The notes under the pieces were generated by a model. The model ran no database searches. It was not told the DNA's origin and saw only the letters and a program-made list of their open reading frames with translations. From NCBI GenBank assembly GCA_905250025.1, contig CAJNOJ010000166.1, positions 170,491-234,490 of the forward strand: 64,000 nucleotides of DNA. Reading direction: 5' to 3'. This document shows, piece by piece, positions 1-12,300 of this stretch (positions are counted from its first letter, which is position 1; each line of letters opens with the position of its first letter). The stretch comes from Adineta ricciae. Lineage: Eukaryota > Rotifera > Eurotatoria > Adinetida > Adinetidae. A program made the position numbers and the translations under genes.

Positions 1-175
1 ACATGATTTAATTCAAGCTTGTAATTTTCTATCGATGAAATGACGTCATCGTGGAAACTAAACTACGATGTTTAATTACATAACTTTCCAATTACGACAG
101 ATAATTGGATGAATCTATTTTTATGATCCAAGAATGATAGCAATGATTTTCAAATGGAAAACAGTATAAATATAA

Positions 176-1629
176 TCAAAACGAAACTTCAGTCATTGAT
201 GCAAGCTCAGAAACTAGATTCTGCCGAGCAGAATGTGTGTAATCACTGTGAAAACCATGATTATGATACCCAGAAGGATGGTCTGTATTTAACGATTGAC
301 GGTAATAAAATTGAGGTGTGTTAGATACAGAAGTTGCATTCGGTTGATTAACTACGTGTCCAGAGCGCATATTTTCCAATAGAGTATATTCATGATATTC
401 GTCAGATGCTTGATCGACATCTTTTATTCGAGGTGGTGGTAGAGTGTTGGATAGAGACGATTTCGTATTTGGATTATTTACCGACGGTATTGTTTTCTCT
501 AAGCTATCCTCGTCTCGCGATCGAAAATAGGCTACAATTGCTTTCTCAAATGAACTCAATCGCTTGGCATCGTCGGCTGATACCTTACGAAGGTGTGCGT
601 TCAAACGAATCAAAGCTAGATAATCATTCTTCTCGAGATCTCTCAATGGTGAATATTGATGTTCTTCTAAGATGGACCTAAACAGAAAACGATCAAAATT
701 TGACTAAGTAACAAGCGATTTCATACCATCGTTCGAAATAGCCACGATTTTCACGACTTCCATGCCAGTAATGCCGAATATGTATAGGTAAATAACCAAC
801 AGAAGATCCATTTCCGACTAATTGAGCAACTCGTTGACCCCAGATTCTTGCTAAGGATCGATAATCATCATGTACACTGTATGGAATCGTTTCATCGATG
901 CGATTAATCAGAGCATAAGCGAAATGAAGATCTCCTGATCCAAGCACAGCAAATTCGAGAAGGCCACCCATGTTCTCGAATACGCTACGACGCATTGCCC
1001 AACCGTAACCCGGATGAAACAGACACGTTGAAGATCGTCGAGCATCTAATGGCTGATCGTGACGGTAAGCATAAACGAACGAATAATCCTCCCGAAGAAC
1101 GTCGTTTTTACCACCAGGACCAAGAAAATATGCTATATCAAAAAGTTGAACGACAGAATACTGTTGTAACTGATGAATGGTTATTTGAGCCCAATCTAGA
1201 CGCTAGAAAAGTCAACAAACGATCATCTATGACAAATAATAGATAAAAATTAACCTCAAATTCGATATCGCAATCTATCCAAGCGACATATTCAACAAAA
1301 GCTGGAAGACGCTTCACCGCAATATTAATCAGATTTTCTTTCAACCATAAGACCGACGGTGCTCGAATTTGCAAATGTCGAGAATCATTTGGACGTGTAA
1401 TTTCGAATTTTTGTTGCGGTAAATCTAACCCATCTGCACAATCAAATATACATTCAACTGTCAACAATGTCACATTTGAACGGGACATATGTTCATCAAA
1501 TCGATGGTACCATTCATAGCGTGATCTGTATTTCATGGGATTAAACAGAATTGTAATAACACCAAAATGATCTAAGTTGTATTCTGGTATACGAGAAAAA
1601 GGCCCTTTTTTCGATGAATGCGAACCCAT
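176..1629 (-). CDS. Putative GT-A-fold glycosyltransferase
   Basis: Three exons join in phase. Exon 1 starts at the ATG at 1629 (MGSHSSKKGPF) and ends near 1255. A 52-bp intron follows, then exon 2, and a roughly 50-bp phase-2 intron near 690-735 leads to exon 3. The N-terminal part has a strand followed by an acidic motif, WIDCDIEF, placed like the metal-binding DxD of GT-A enzymes. Exon 2 has GYGWAMRRSVFENMGGL and then GSGDLHFAYAL, which resemble the acceptor-side G-G-x-D blocks of galactosyl/GalNAc transferases, then HIRHYWHGSRENRGY and an ERWSILEEHQ segment. No signal peptide or membrane segment is visible, so a cytosolic enzyme is possible. The last 100 residues are polar, low in hydrophobic residues and probably disordered. 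Donor and acceptor sugars cannot be told from sequence. Fold assignment is fairly likely; function is inference. Confidence 0.6.
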
Positions 1630-4600
1630 GAGTGAAGAAGTAATTTAGTTCGATGTCTGCTCGTTGTTAAAGTACACGTGTGTACAAATATTCAAGTGTT
1701 ACTAACAAGAGAATGACACTTGATTGATTTTAGCATAAAAGTGGAATGAAAGAAAGACAGAAGAGAAACATTCTGTACTCACCTTGTGCATTAAATCTCT
1801 GAAGAATGTTTATGTGTAGTTTTATTTTTCGTTGCTGTCATTGTCGAGTTTTTTTTTTCGTGATCTTGAAAAAACATGATCAAATATAAGACGATATAGA
1901 GAGAGCATGCTAATAATCATATTTATCGCTGTACAAAACCAGACTAAAGACGATTAGATGAGGAAAAAAAAGAATGTGAAAGAATTGTAGGTAATCTGTA
2001 TGAATTTCAAGGCTATTCTACTTTAATTTCTTGTCTTTTGAATATGTACGTAGACATTGAAATCTGTTCAGTATTGTTTTACCGCAGATATCAAATACAA
2101 AAAAAGCCGAGTCAATAGCTCCGATTGCAAGATATTATGAAATGATTGCTGACTGTGGTGTTCAAATAACGAAACAAAAAAGTTTGACGTACAAAGATGA
2201 AGAAATGTGTAGATAAACATGAATTCATAGTGATTCTGTACGTATTTTCACAGTACTTCTACGATTATTCCAGAGAGCATCAACCGAACATTTTCGTCTT
2301 TTTTTTAAAGAACTTTGTCTTCATTTAGTGTTTTTCTTTGTTTTTGTATTATTAAGCGAATCTGTCCGCAAAGCGTTAAAATCTGATCTTATATCATAAT
2401 AGATTGTGGAGCGGATGGAAGACGATGAGATTATTTTATTGTGTCTATGACAAAGTAGCAGTCATAACAATGAGAATAATATTGTTCGGAAGAACACTAA
2501 GCTATCGAGGATGTTGTCAACAACTTCTGATAAAGTATAGAGAGATAAAAGACAAAAAAAAACCAAAAGAATTCATATCCGGGATGTATGACATGGCCGT
2601 TAATTCTTATTTCGCAGAATAATAACAATAACAAAGTCCAGATTTAGAATAGAAAACAGACTCCGATGTTATCCCGAGCACAGAATTCATCCAGTGCAGA
2701 TGTTCTTTCTCTTTCGATGGACATCATTGATACATCTCATTCATTTTGTTCTCTGTACAGACACGGAGATAAACATGAATATTTTCTCACGATAAATGAC
2801 TTGTCTGTAGTCACGCAAATGATACACAGCTGAGGATGAATATGATCTTTGTTTGTAGATATTGATCGTTGATGTTAAATGAGATACTTCTTGCCAGACA
2901 AAAAATCAGATCATTTGATTTGAATGTTCATTTTCAATGAAATAATTTGTATAGATGAATGTTTTGCAAATTGAAGTACTGACGAACTTTATTTTCTATG
3001 AAACGTGATTGACCTTTGTGTCAAAATCAAACATCATAAATGCAAATATGACGAGAATACCAACGATGTCTATGATAATACTGTATACAAATGAAACATG
3101 AAGCAATTGACGATAATCGTAGACAGTAAACAAAATTACCGCATACCCTTGAGTGTACATCTCGAAACTAGTGAATGGTACTTTGAATCGCACTTGATTA
3201 TTAGATTCAGATACATATGTATATAAAAACATCCGAACGTCTAGATCAGAATCGATTCCACAGAAAGCTCATCTCGAATTTTACATGATTATATGTTAGA
3301 TAAGATATCATATTCATTTCCATGTTGTTTCATGCGATGTATAATAATGATAGATGATTGTAATTATTAAAATTACATTCTTGCACATCTCATATTCAAT
3401 TTCTAATTGAAATACATTCAAGGTTGTTCTCATTTCTCTGTTGAGATGCGCGGAATGGGAAAAGAAGCCGAGTACTTGCTGCTATGAACAAAAAATAATC
3501 ATTTCGTTATTAAATTATTCTCGACCGACGTTCGAAAACAAAACGAATGGTTTGACCTAATGAAATTATCCACCGCTCGTTCAAGTTCACTTCAATTTGC
3601 CGATCTTGCAGCGTACATCGACAATGTTTGTTGTCATCTACTATTACGAAATACATTTTTAAACAACAACAGATAATAGGATCGGTTAGGCAAACAAATC
3701 ATCCTAATAGATTGCCTCGATATAATTGCCCGAGAAATGTGTATATTGTTGTATAATATGAACAGTATATTGCTGATAGTCAGAAGAACAGCTAGAAGAA
3801 ATAATTGAATGGTTTCTTCTTCTTGTCGACATTTTTTATTGTATCTGATGACAGAATCGACCTGTCAATAGAATAGCCACATAGCAAGGCGATTGACAAA
3901 ATCGAATTCTATCATCGACGTCCAAGTGATTAACTTAACACATATCTTCCATCTGGCAGCAATGATGTTCTTTTATGAATAGCGCATGACCTACTATGTA
4001 TATCTCACTTGTAATCATATCCCTACGAACAAGGTCAGTAAAACTGAAGAAGAGCAAAACTAATCTAAAGACATGATTAATAAAATGCTAGGCAAGGAAA
4101 TATCCAGGTCATTATTAATATGTCTTCATTGAGAAGAATGGTGTGAACGATCAGCAAATGCCGTCTCACTGTGCGTATCCTATCAAATCAAAATATTACT
4201 AATGTACAGGCATTCGAATGGCAAATATTTGGAAAAGTTCATGGCATATATAAATAAAAACCGAATAGACTGTAAATAGGATGATTATGTCGAGAATGAA
4301 AGACACTGTACGAGTATAAAGAACGCAGGGAAAGAAAAAAAAACGCGAATCCAACATATTGAGATAATTACACGACGATGTTTCTAATGGTACTTATGGT
4401 ATTGTAAAATATTCAATTAATGTCCTTGATGCAATAGCTTTCAAGAGCCATTTATACTATTTTCGTCGATCGAAAAACGATTTTTATTAAAAAAAAGAAA
4501 GAGAGAAAGATATTCTCATGTTGTTCGGTGTACTGTTGTAAGGGAGGATTTATTAGCTAAACAGAAACTTTGTTATAGATATCAAGATCTATGTAAATAT

Positions 4601-4887
4601 ATGAATTAATCAAAGCATCAAGGTCGACTGCTCCGTTGCTTATCTCGATACTAATTATCTCGAACCGAAAAATAAGAACTAATCAATATTTTCACGTCTT
4701 CGAACAATACCGATAATTCGCTGTGCGGAAAAAGAAAGAAAGAAAGTAGAACGGAACGGAATTTGAATAAACGGCCGGAAAGTTTTTGAGTAAGAAGTAA
4801 ATGATAAGTCGTAAATACGTTCTAGATTCATTTTATTCATTGTCAAGAAGAAGAAAACTCTGTCTAATTTGAACAGACCGAAATCTG
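1630..4887. other. Gene-poor intergenic stretch
   Basis: AT-rich DNA with frequent stops in all frames. The short open frames here (for example 2404-2622 plus and 2996-3232 minus) have no splice-consistent continuation, no recognisable motif and biased Lys/Ile/Tyr composition. I see nothing supportable beyond upstream sequence of the glycosyltransferase gene and the 3' flank of the F-box gene. Confidence 0.6.
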
Positions 4888-7800
4888 TCAGAGCCAAATC
4901 AACAAAACACTTGTTGTGCACTTGTAAGATAATTTTCTAAGTATATTCGATCGAATCCAATTTGCAATCATATCGGGCTCATCGAAATCACATTTGATTG
5001 TGAGTGATCGTAATTGTTCGACTGTTGTCTGTTGACTACCAATGAATAATAATGTCAAGAATCGATAACAATCGTCGATTGATGATAAACAAATAGAGAG
5101 AATCTGTAGTCGATGGAACAATTGATGGATAGAATGATACGGAGTGAAATCACGAAAGATTTCATAGACCGTTAATGAACAGATATGTCTTTTCGATAAT
5201 TGTGATGAAAGTGAGATCAATTTCGACCAACTGTGATACGTTGACAGCGTGAACGACGAAATTTGAGAGTATTTTTCAATAAGACTAAGCAGAAAGAATC
5301 GCGAGCAATTATCTAATTGAACTGTTAAGTATCGAAGATGTTTGTAATCAATTATTGAATAAAGATAAAGAAGGAATGATTGTTCATGAAATGATTTATT
5401 CGATATGAGTGTTAATGACATGACATTTGGATAGAGTAAAGCGGAACCATTTTTTGGTAGATCGTTTGGAATCGTATCGATCAATATTCGAAGATCACGT
5501 ACACAGGAATAAATATTATTATTAACGGCAAACGCTTTCGAGGGACTAATAGAAAAAGAACAAAACAAACTACATAGATAGACACTTATCTCTCTAGATA
5601 GAATGCAAGGCGAACAAGAAATAGCACTTACATGATATCAAGACGTTGTTTCAGATATGGATTCGTATGAAATCGCAGAATGCGATTGAATGAATAGGTG
5701 TAGATCTCCGAAGTAAACGTCCAGTTCTTCTGACGAAAGTATTCATTTGTTTCGAATAGATTCAGCGTGATGTCGAAGGGAATGGGTAATTCGATACAAC
5801 AGTGAAAGTGTTGTAAGGAGATGAATGATTGTAATAGAGATTGCCAACGTTGATCGTCGATGTAATCAAGACAGGATTGACTCGATGCATCTGTTTTGAA
5901 AAAGAATTTTAATGTGTTAAGACGCGGAAATCGACTTTGAAAGAAATCTTCAATTTGGCTAAATGGGATATTGTTAATCGTCGAAATTTGTAAATACTTC
6001 AATGATGAATTGATGACAGAAGAAGATTTTGTTGTAATTTGCTTGGAGAAATGCTGTAGATCAGTGTAAACTCGTACAGTTAACGATTGAACATTGGGAA
6101 TATAATTTAATAATCGATCTATACGAGAAAAGGAGAGTGGAATATTAATATAATTCAATATGTTTTGTTCTCTTTGTTCCATATCATCAAGTAGGATGAT
6201 TATTCTCCAAGATGAATATAATAAAAAAGATTATGCGTGCTTTTTGTTTTATTAATAGGATATGAAAAGTACTGTCCCGAGAGAATTCTTTTTTTTTCTC
6301 GACTTTTTCTCTTCTTTGGTTTTTCAAGATGGACATCAATCAAGATAAGTTATCAAAAGTAGCTTAACTAATGTTTAGCATTGTCAATTACGAAAAGGCA
6401 TGAAGAATAGCTCGGGCTAAGTAAGCGATGTATGACATTGAATTTTGACATTCATTAGAAGCCGCAGGAATCTATAAAAAGGTCTTTGAATAGACGTCAC
6501 ATTCATTTTTCTTCGCAGTATGATTTCAGTTAATTAACACATTATCACTTTCCCTTTCGACTTAGATCAGTTTCTGTTGACTTAACGTAAAGGCAATGAT
6601 CTTTGACAATTTGTAACAAAAGAACACATGTTCGATGCGAAACCTTATTATAAATTCCGAGTCTCTTATCATTTGCATAACATCAGAATAACAAAACAAT
6701 AAATTCAAATGTATCTTTTTTGCGACGTTCGTCAACTCTCTCTCTTTTGTTCTTTTTCTAACAAGAATGTAAGAAAACAAATATACGACTCGTTCGTAAA
6801 CTATTCTCATAATCTCTCCCTCTCAATGTAGATGTATATGAGTGTTTACTACTAGTCGGCAATGTTCAAGGTCTTGGCACGTACAAAATGGTTTCAATTT
6901 CCATCAGCGTGTCAACATTATACTTGGCATGAGAAAATGACATGTCAGTCGGCTTTTTCTCTCCTCTGCTTATGGAGGGAAAAATTCGGCAAGACAAACA
7001 AATCGATTTCTAGTCAGTCTCTAACTAAATAGTTTCTTCTCTGCGTCTTCTATATTTTTTCTTCTTTCTCTGTGTCTTGCTTCTTCTTCTTTTTCTTCTC
7101 CTCTACTCTTTCTCCTTCCCTCCCCCTGTTTCTCTTTCTTTTTTCTTTGATTCTTCTTATGCGCCTATTGATTATCGTAGCAAAATAGAGTTATTCAATA
7201 AAAAAAAAGAAATTGTTTTTTTTTTCGAAAGATTATTACTAGTCTCTTTGATCCCTCTATCCTTGTCTGCACATCCGACTCTTTCGGCTTTTCATTTCAG
7301 AAAACTCTCCACATCAAGTGATTTTCTCGGCATTACCATCGCACTGTCTGTACACTCGTCAAGAAGATACAACTACACCTAAAAGGTCGTTAAAGAACGG
7401 GAACTGGTCTGTGCGTGTGTTTGTATGTGTGTGTGCGCGCGCGCTATTTTTCTTCTTCTTCTTCCGCTCTTTCTTCATCCGATGGGGATGCAGACTTAGT
7501 TTCGTCAAGTGAGAAGATAGACTATACACGCACACATCTCTTTCCATCATTCATTGCTTGATCGATGGCGATCATTGTACGATTCCTTTCCCATCTAATC
7601 TTATTGTCATGCGTCTCTGTGCAATATTCATCAACACTGAGCGATACCAACTATATTCTCTGTACGGCACACTGTTCGCAAGTTAATCTGTACTTTAATG
7701 ATTTATTAAATTTACCTGAGAACTGTCGCGATGAAAGTGCGCAAGATTATGCGTTAACATGTAGCGTAACTTATCACATTTACTTCGATCGACAATATAT

Positions 7801-9172
7801 ATCCCTTGATTTTACTGCCAGTAACGATACAAACTATCTAGACGAACAAACTTCCAAAGAAATTCTCACTCAAACGACCAAATTAAATTTTAACGCTCAT
7901 CCCGGATACGATTCTTATGACATTCTGCGAAAATATACTTGTAATACCGGCAAAGATTGCGCACTCGACTTCTACAAAAACACCATATCGTTGTTAGTCA
8001 ACGACGGTAAAGCGACATTGGATACACTGAAGGAAAAACTATACAATGAAACAGTATTAGTCGGACCAACATCGCGACGACGTTGTATCGACAGTAACAA
8101 GACCGGAAATAAAACATCAGTAAAATGCAGCGACGGCTTCTGTTACACACGTGTTGAAAAACACGACTTCGACCAGGAGAAAAACACGAAAACACAAAGA
8201 TGTGAACCAACGCATCAATCGTATTTACTAAGCGAAATCGAACGTCATATGCCGAAGTCCACGCAAGAAAAAGAAGTTCTCGAATATTCATGTAATAAAA
8301 ATGTTTGCAATCGAAATGAGCTAATTCCAAAAATTCAACATCTTATGAACGATTATATTCGATGGAATCCGGCTCGTGATGCCGAAGAAGACACACCTTC
8401 GCCTTTACCAGACACGATGGAAAAGGCAGGCAACAGTTTTTCATTGCCGCAAACCATGTCGTCATCCATTTTAGTTTCATTTGTCATTCTTTTACAATTT
8501 TTCATTTAATTTTTCATCTTTCACACTCTTGCTCTCTTTTTTTTGTTTTGTTCCTCCTTGTTTAGATCTAGTTTTCAAATAAAAATCTTATTTACCTAAA
8601 CAAGCCATTGTACCGTAATCCAGACTGAATTCTTCCAAGCAAGCCGACGGCTTGAGATCGTCAAAATCGTTGACATCAATTAATGGCACTTGACACACAC
8701 GTAACTTTGGCATTTGAGTAAATATTTTTTGTAAAACAACCAATCGGTCGCGATCGAGTCCGTTGAAACTTGTTGATTGGATTTTGAAGGTTTTCAGTTG
8801 TTGAATGATGAAAAAGAAATCTTTCAGAGTCAGTAAGCATCGCAATTCGTGATAATTGACATGCGCTAGAGTTAACATTCGCAGGTGAATCATTGGTTTA
8901 AATGAAAACCTTGAAAAGATATTAATCGTCCATTTATTCGAGATTTTCAATGCGGAGATTTGATCTAATGGAAGGATTTGTATAATGCATTCATATTGAC
9001 TTTTCGATATATGTGACAAATCAAGTTGGAAGAACCGTTGAGAGATCAATAGAGAAAAGCGTTTATTCAAATTTGTAAAAGTTTTTATTAGATGATTCGG
9101 TGTCAAATAATCAAAAATTTCATGAAGAAGTTCGTTGGCTAACAACTCAAATCGAGTCATTTGAACACTCAT
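4888..9172 (-). CDS. F-box/leucine-rich-repeat protein, split by a 2.4-kb intron
   Basis: Exon 1 (9172-8596) opens with an F-box: FELLANELLHEIFDYLTP, then irregular leucine-rich repeats ending LEEFSLDYG. Exon 2 (about 6169-5628) resumes mid-repeat with FSRIDRLLNYIPNVQSLTV. Exon 3 (to 4888) ends with the aromatic tail LLIWL. Exons 2 and 3 join in phase across a roughly 60-bp intron. Exon 1 ends at a good donor (TTTAG/GTAAAT) in phase 1, and an AG at 6171-6170 restores frame. The combined length is near 590 residues, a full-length member of the large divergent F-box family seen in bdelloids. Such proteins usually present substrates to SCF ubiquitin ligases; no substrate can be inferred. The intron carries a complete gene on the other strand. 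Alternatively exons 1 and 2-3 are now separate fragments of an interrupted gene. The acceptor has a weak pyrimidine tract. Confidence 0.65.
7427..7444. repeat. Short GT/GC alternating tract
   Basis: Alternating purine-pyrimidine run (tgtgtgtgcgcgcgcgc) in the presumed 5' leader of the nested gene at 7565. A long CT-rich tract (about 7040-7140) lies upstream. It may be leader or promoter sequence; no function can be assigned. Confidence 0.5.
7565..8509 (+). CDS. Secreted, probably GPI-anchored cysteine-rich surface protein
   Basis: Single-exon reading frame of 314 residues. It starts with a clear signal peptide (MAIIVRFLSHLILLSCVSVQ) and ends with a hydrophobic tail (SSSILVSFVILLQFFI) after a small-residue, Ser/Pro-rich spacer, the layout of a GPI-anchor signal. 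The mature part has about a dozen cysteines, including CSDGFC and a C-terminal YSCNKNVCN block that recalls the closing CxxxxxCN of three-finger Ly6/uPAR domains, and several N-glycosylation sequons (NDT, NET, NKT). The family is not recognised. The gene lies wholly inside the large intron of the F-box gene on the opposite strand, and its AATAAA signal at 8578-8583 is only 12 bp from the host exon's donor. Coding potential is good: the frame is long and cysteine positions look structured. Confidence 0.75.
   Translation: MAIIVRFLSHLILLSCVSVQYSSTLSDTNYILCTAHCSQVNLYFNDLLNLPENCRDESAQDYALTCSVTYHIYFDRQYISLDFTASNDTNYLDEQTSKEILTQTTKLNFNAHPGYDSYDILRKYTCNTGKDCALDFYKNTISLLVNDGKATLDTLKEKLYNETVLVGPTSRRRCIDSNKTGNKTSVKCSDGFCYTRVEKHDFDQEKNTKTQRCEPTHQSYLLSEIERHMPKSTQEKEVLEYSCNKNVCNRNELIPKIQHLMNDYIRWNPARDAEEDTPSPLPDTMEKAGNSFSLPQTMSSSILVSFVILLQFFI
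8578..8583 (+). promoter_or_regulatory. Poly(A) signal AATAAA of the nested surface-protein gene
   Basis: AATAAA lies 69 bp after the stop codon at 8509, following a T-rich 3' UTR. Transcription ending here would overlap the splice donor of the opposite-strand F-box gene. Confidence 0.55.
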
Positions 9173-9218
9173 ATCTACAAAAAGAAGAGAGAAAACTATT
9201 GCGTTGATTGCTTTTTTT

Positions 9219-11397
9219 TACAATTTTTTTTCGAAATCTTCTTTCGAATATTCACAACATTGATCTATCAGATGTCGAGGTTGAAGGTAATCGAGAAACA
9301 GAAATATTAGATAAGAAAGAATAGCTACAAAGCTCATGATAAAACTACTGACGAATCCGCATTGTTTATATCTAAATGAAATTGAAAACTATCATTGGCA
9401 AATGAGATTTTTCCTTTTCGCAGACCTCTCGATACGCTCTTTGAGATTAATTTGTTCTTTTGTCATTATATGATTATAAACAACTTCGGTATTTTCTGTT
9501 ACGTATCGCCACGAATACCAGGTCTTGATTTTCTTATGCCAATGGTCCGCATCAGGGATTTGGCCAAGTTGAATTCGGTCGACTGCATGGCACAAACCAT
9601 CAAAAACATCTATTCCATCAACGTAGATATGCAAATAAACAAATGAAAACAACAAAACTCACCGTCGATCGTTGCTTCACAAAGAATCATTATATCTGAC
9701 TGGGTGTTTTCCGACGGAAGGACTTCAGGAATACCGCCAACTTGCGTTGAAACGACAAGTAAACTTTAATAAGCAAAACAAGTTCTTCCAGTAATATTTT
9801 CTTATTTTGTCTATTCCTCGAAGACATAGATAAGTCGATTCGAACGAATAACATCTTCTCAAGGCTATCCACACATTGACTCGCAATATCGTTCTTACCC
9901 GCATGCCGCTGCTTCGACGATTGCCATGCAAAATGCTTCAGTTAACGATGTATTCAAAAAGATGTGCCCACTGTTGAGAAAATTTCGCATTTGATCGTGA
10001 TGAACCGGTCCTTCTAAAAACACAAATGACAAGGAATGAAACAGATTGTTTGATGAGATGATAATTTACCTAATGCAACACGATCTTCAGTGCCTTCACG
10101 TTCGATTACTTCTCGAATATCAATTTCTTTTGGTCCATTACCAGCTAAAACATCAACAATAGTTTCTTTTATTGATGTAATTAGTTCAACCAACCGATTC
10201 TGAACTTAACAGTTGGATATTTTCGGAGTATTTTTGGCAGAATACCAATCAACAAATCAATTCCCTTTCGATAAACAAGTCGACTAGCCACAATAATAAC
10301 AACTACAAATCATTCATGTTTGTTTATGTATTTATTCGTCTTTCATTCTTTTACTTTCATCAGATACGATCGATGACGGACGAAGAGAAGTATCAGGTGT
10401 AAACGCGGATGCATCGACTGCATTAGGTATAACGGACACTTTCGACGAGTTTAAATTGGCACGTAACATCGTGTTTTCTTTACTATAAGAAAAAAAAAGA
10501 TCAAAGAAATCCATTTGTTCCGGAATAGTTAATTCTTTCTCTTCTCTCTACATTTCCGTTTTTTTAAATTAAATAAATCATAAAACACGACGTTCTCACT
10601 AATGGAAATGCCAGAGGTCATCAATCATAGCTCGGAATCCGTCGCTTTTATTTTCTCGTCTAACCTCGAGGTAAGAACAATGCTTAAGCAAGAAAATGTC
10701 AAATAACTGAGCAAAAATAAAGATGTTCGCTTCACTTACCAAGTATGTGATACGCAAATTATATGATGACAATCAGCCAAGGAAACTTGCAGAACTTTAT
10801 TCGTTAACACCGAACTCAAATCAGCGAAGCCAAACAAGGAATGATCAGTAAAAACCGTGCGTATGCCGAGTGTTTTCGCGTGATGCATTGTCTCATGTGC
10901 TAAAGTTGAAAACGACTAAAACGCGACAAAAATGATCGGATTTCCTCTCGAAAGTTGCCGTTTTCTCCTCTTACTGAATGTCCATGAACAATGGTGATCC
11001 GTTCTCGCAGTAAGATCGAACGAATTAATGGTATCGTACTGAAAACAGTCGGTAAGATGGCATTGTTATAAAAAGGTTTAAACGGTAGATAATAAACCTA
11101 AGTGAAGAACGTTGTCGAAATCTCTCAATCGATAATTCGCTTTTGTTTACTTTAAGTCCATTGGTCATATATCGAACCCCGACTCGATCATTATATGCAT
11201 GTGTAATAACAATCACTTTGTGATCACGATCAATTAAACATTGTGATAATTGATAGATATGATTTTCTACGCCACCAATTAATGGATAGAAAAAGTCGGA
11301 AACCATACTAAGGAAAAAGGAAATGAATTTGTGACGAAAAACCTCTTCGGCGTTCAAGGATATATTACCATATACGATGACGATTGAAAGAATTCAT
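9219..11397 (-). CDS. PIGA: PIG-A, GPI GlcNAc-transferase catalytic subunit
   Basis: Many short exons. The small first exon (ATG at 11397, MNSFNRHRI) splices in phase to give [17 protein letters not shown], the invariant PIG-A start. Later blocks all match the family: [88 protein letters not shown] and [15 protein letters not shown]. The last exon supplies the single C-terminal membrane helix ([19 protein letters not shown]). PIG-A moves GlcNAc from UDP-GlcNAc to phosphatidylinositol on the cytosolic ER face, the first step of GPI-anchor synthesis. The GT-B catalytic E-x7-E region ([10 protein letters not shown]) is present. Most introns are 45-90 bp; one (about 10493-10738) is near 245 bp. 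The stop is about 47 bp from the F-box gene's ATG on the same strand. The end coordinate is approximate by a few bases. Confidence 0.93.
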
Positions 11398-12300
11398 TTA
11401 ATCTGAAATATAGTAATCGAGATGTCCTCTTTACAAAATCGAATTAATTGCCTTTCGCTTTAGATCAACAAGTATGTTTTGATTGAAAAACTACAACGAG
11501 TGTTTATTAATAGATATGCGTTCTTTCGATTCAAGCATTACTAATAAATCAAAATCATGTTCGACATTAGTTTATGTCTGGAAAAGATCAAATTGTCCCG
11601 TGAGAATAAGAGAAAATCAATCAAAAACTCGAATAGAATTTCATTTCTTTCCATCTGACATCTTCATTTGTGTTAAGATGTTCAATAATTTCACTTCGAA
11701 GTGTACATTAGACCATCGTCGTCTATGTCACATCAATCTGAAACAAGAAATAAAGAAATCAGAGGATAGTCACGTTGTTTGCTTATCCAAGTCCTCAAAT
11801 TCTCCTTTGTTAAATGAAGTTGCTCGTGCATTTTTTGTACAGATTTGTCATCTATGCATATCTTTTCTTTAATGATTAAAACAAAAAAGAAAAAACAATA
11901 GGTGAATGAGATGAGAATGAATCCGTCTTCTCGTTTGAGATGAAGAAGAATACGATTCGGAGAGTACTGCACATAAAAAATAAAAAGTTCGGGGCTTTTG
12001 TCGACTGAAGAATTTAAAAAAAGAAATCGACACAAATAAACAAGACACATCACAAATAGAGGTCAACGAAAATACTTTGGAAACAGACGCACACGTCAAC
12101 ATTCAGATCCGAATGATGATATACAAAAAGCAAAAAAATCGAATGTATTTTATCATCGTCTTGGTTTGTTTTACAACATAGACTAAAAGAGACTTGTTTT
12201 CTTCGTGAACACGCGACGAACAAACGACAACGAGGAAAGGTTTGGGAAAACATCGAATGGAAAGAAAAATCTTCTAGACTTTCGTATTTCTATGCATTTG
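11398..12300. other. Intergenic region between PIG-A start and Rab3 end
   Basis: Holds the upstream region of PIG-A and the 3' UTR of Rab3, both on the minus strand. Open frames on either strand (11483-11872 plus, 11733-12053 minus) lack recognisable domains and have no consistent splice partners. Nothing else seen. Confidence 0.5.

Noticed and set aside
2996..3232. 78-codon hydrophobic minus-strand frame
   Set aside because: No ATG-linked context, no splice partners, and typical AT-rich noise composition.
7077..7550. Hydrophobic open frames before the nested surface-protein gene
   Set aside because: They arise from CT-rich and GT-rich tracts; composition is that of simple sequence, and the real signal peptide starts at 7565.
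11483..11872. 129-codon plus-strand frame between PIG-A and Rab3
   Set aside because: No ATG at its start, no domain, and it lies in the PIG-A upstream and Rab3 3' UTR region.
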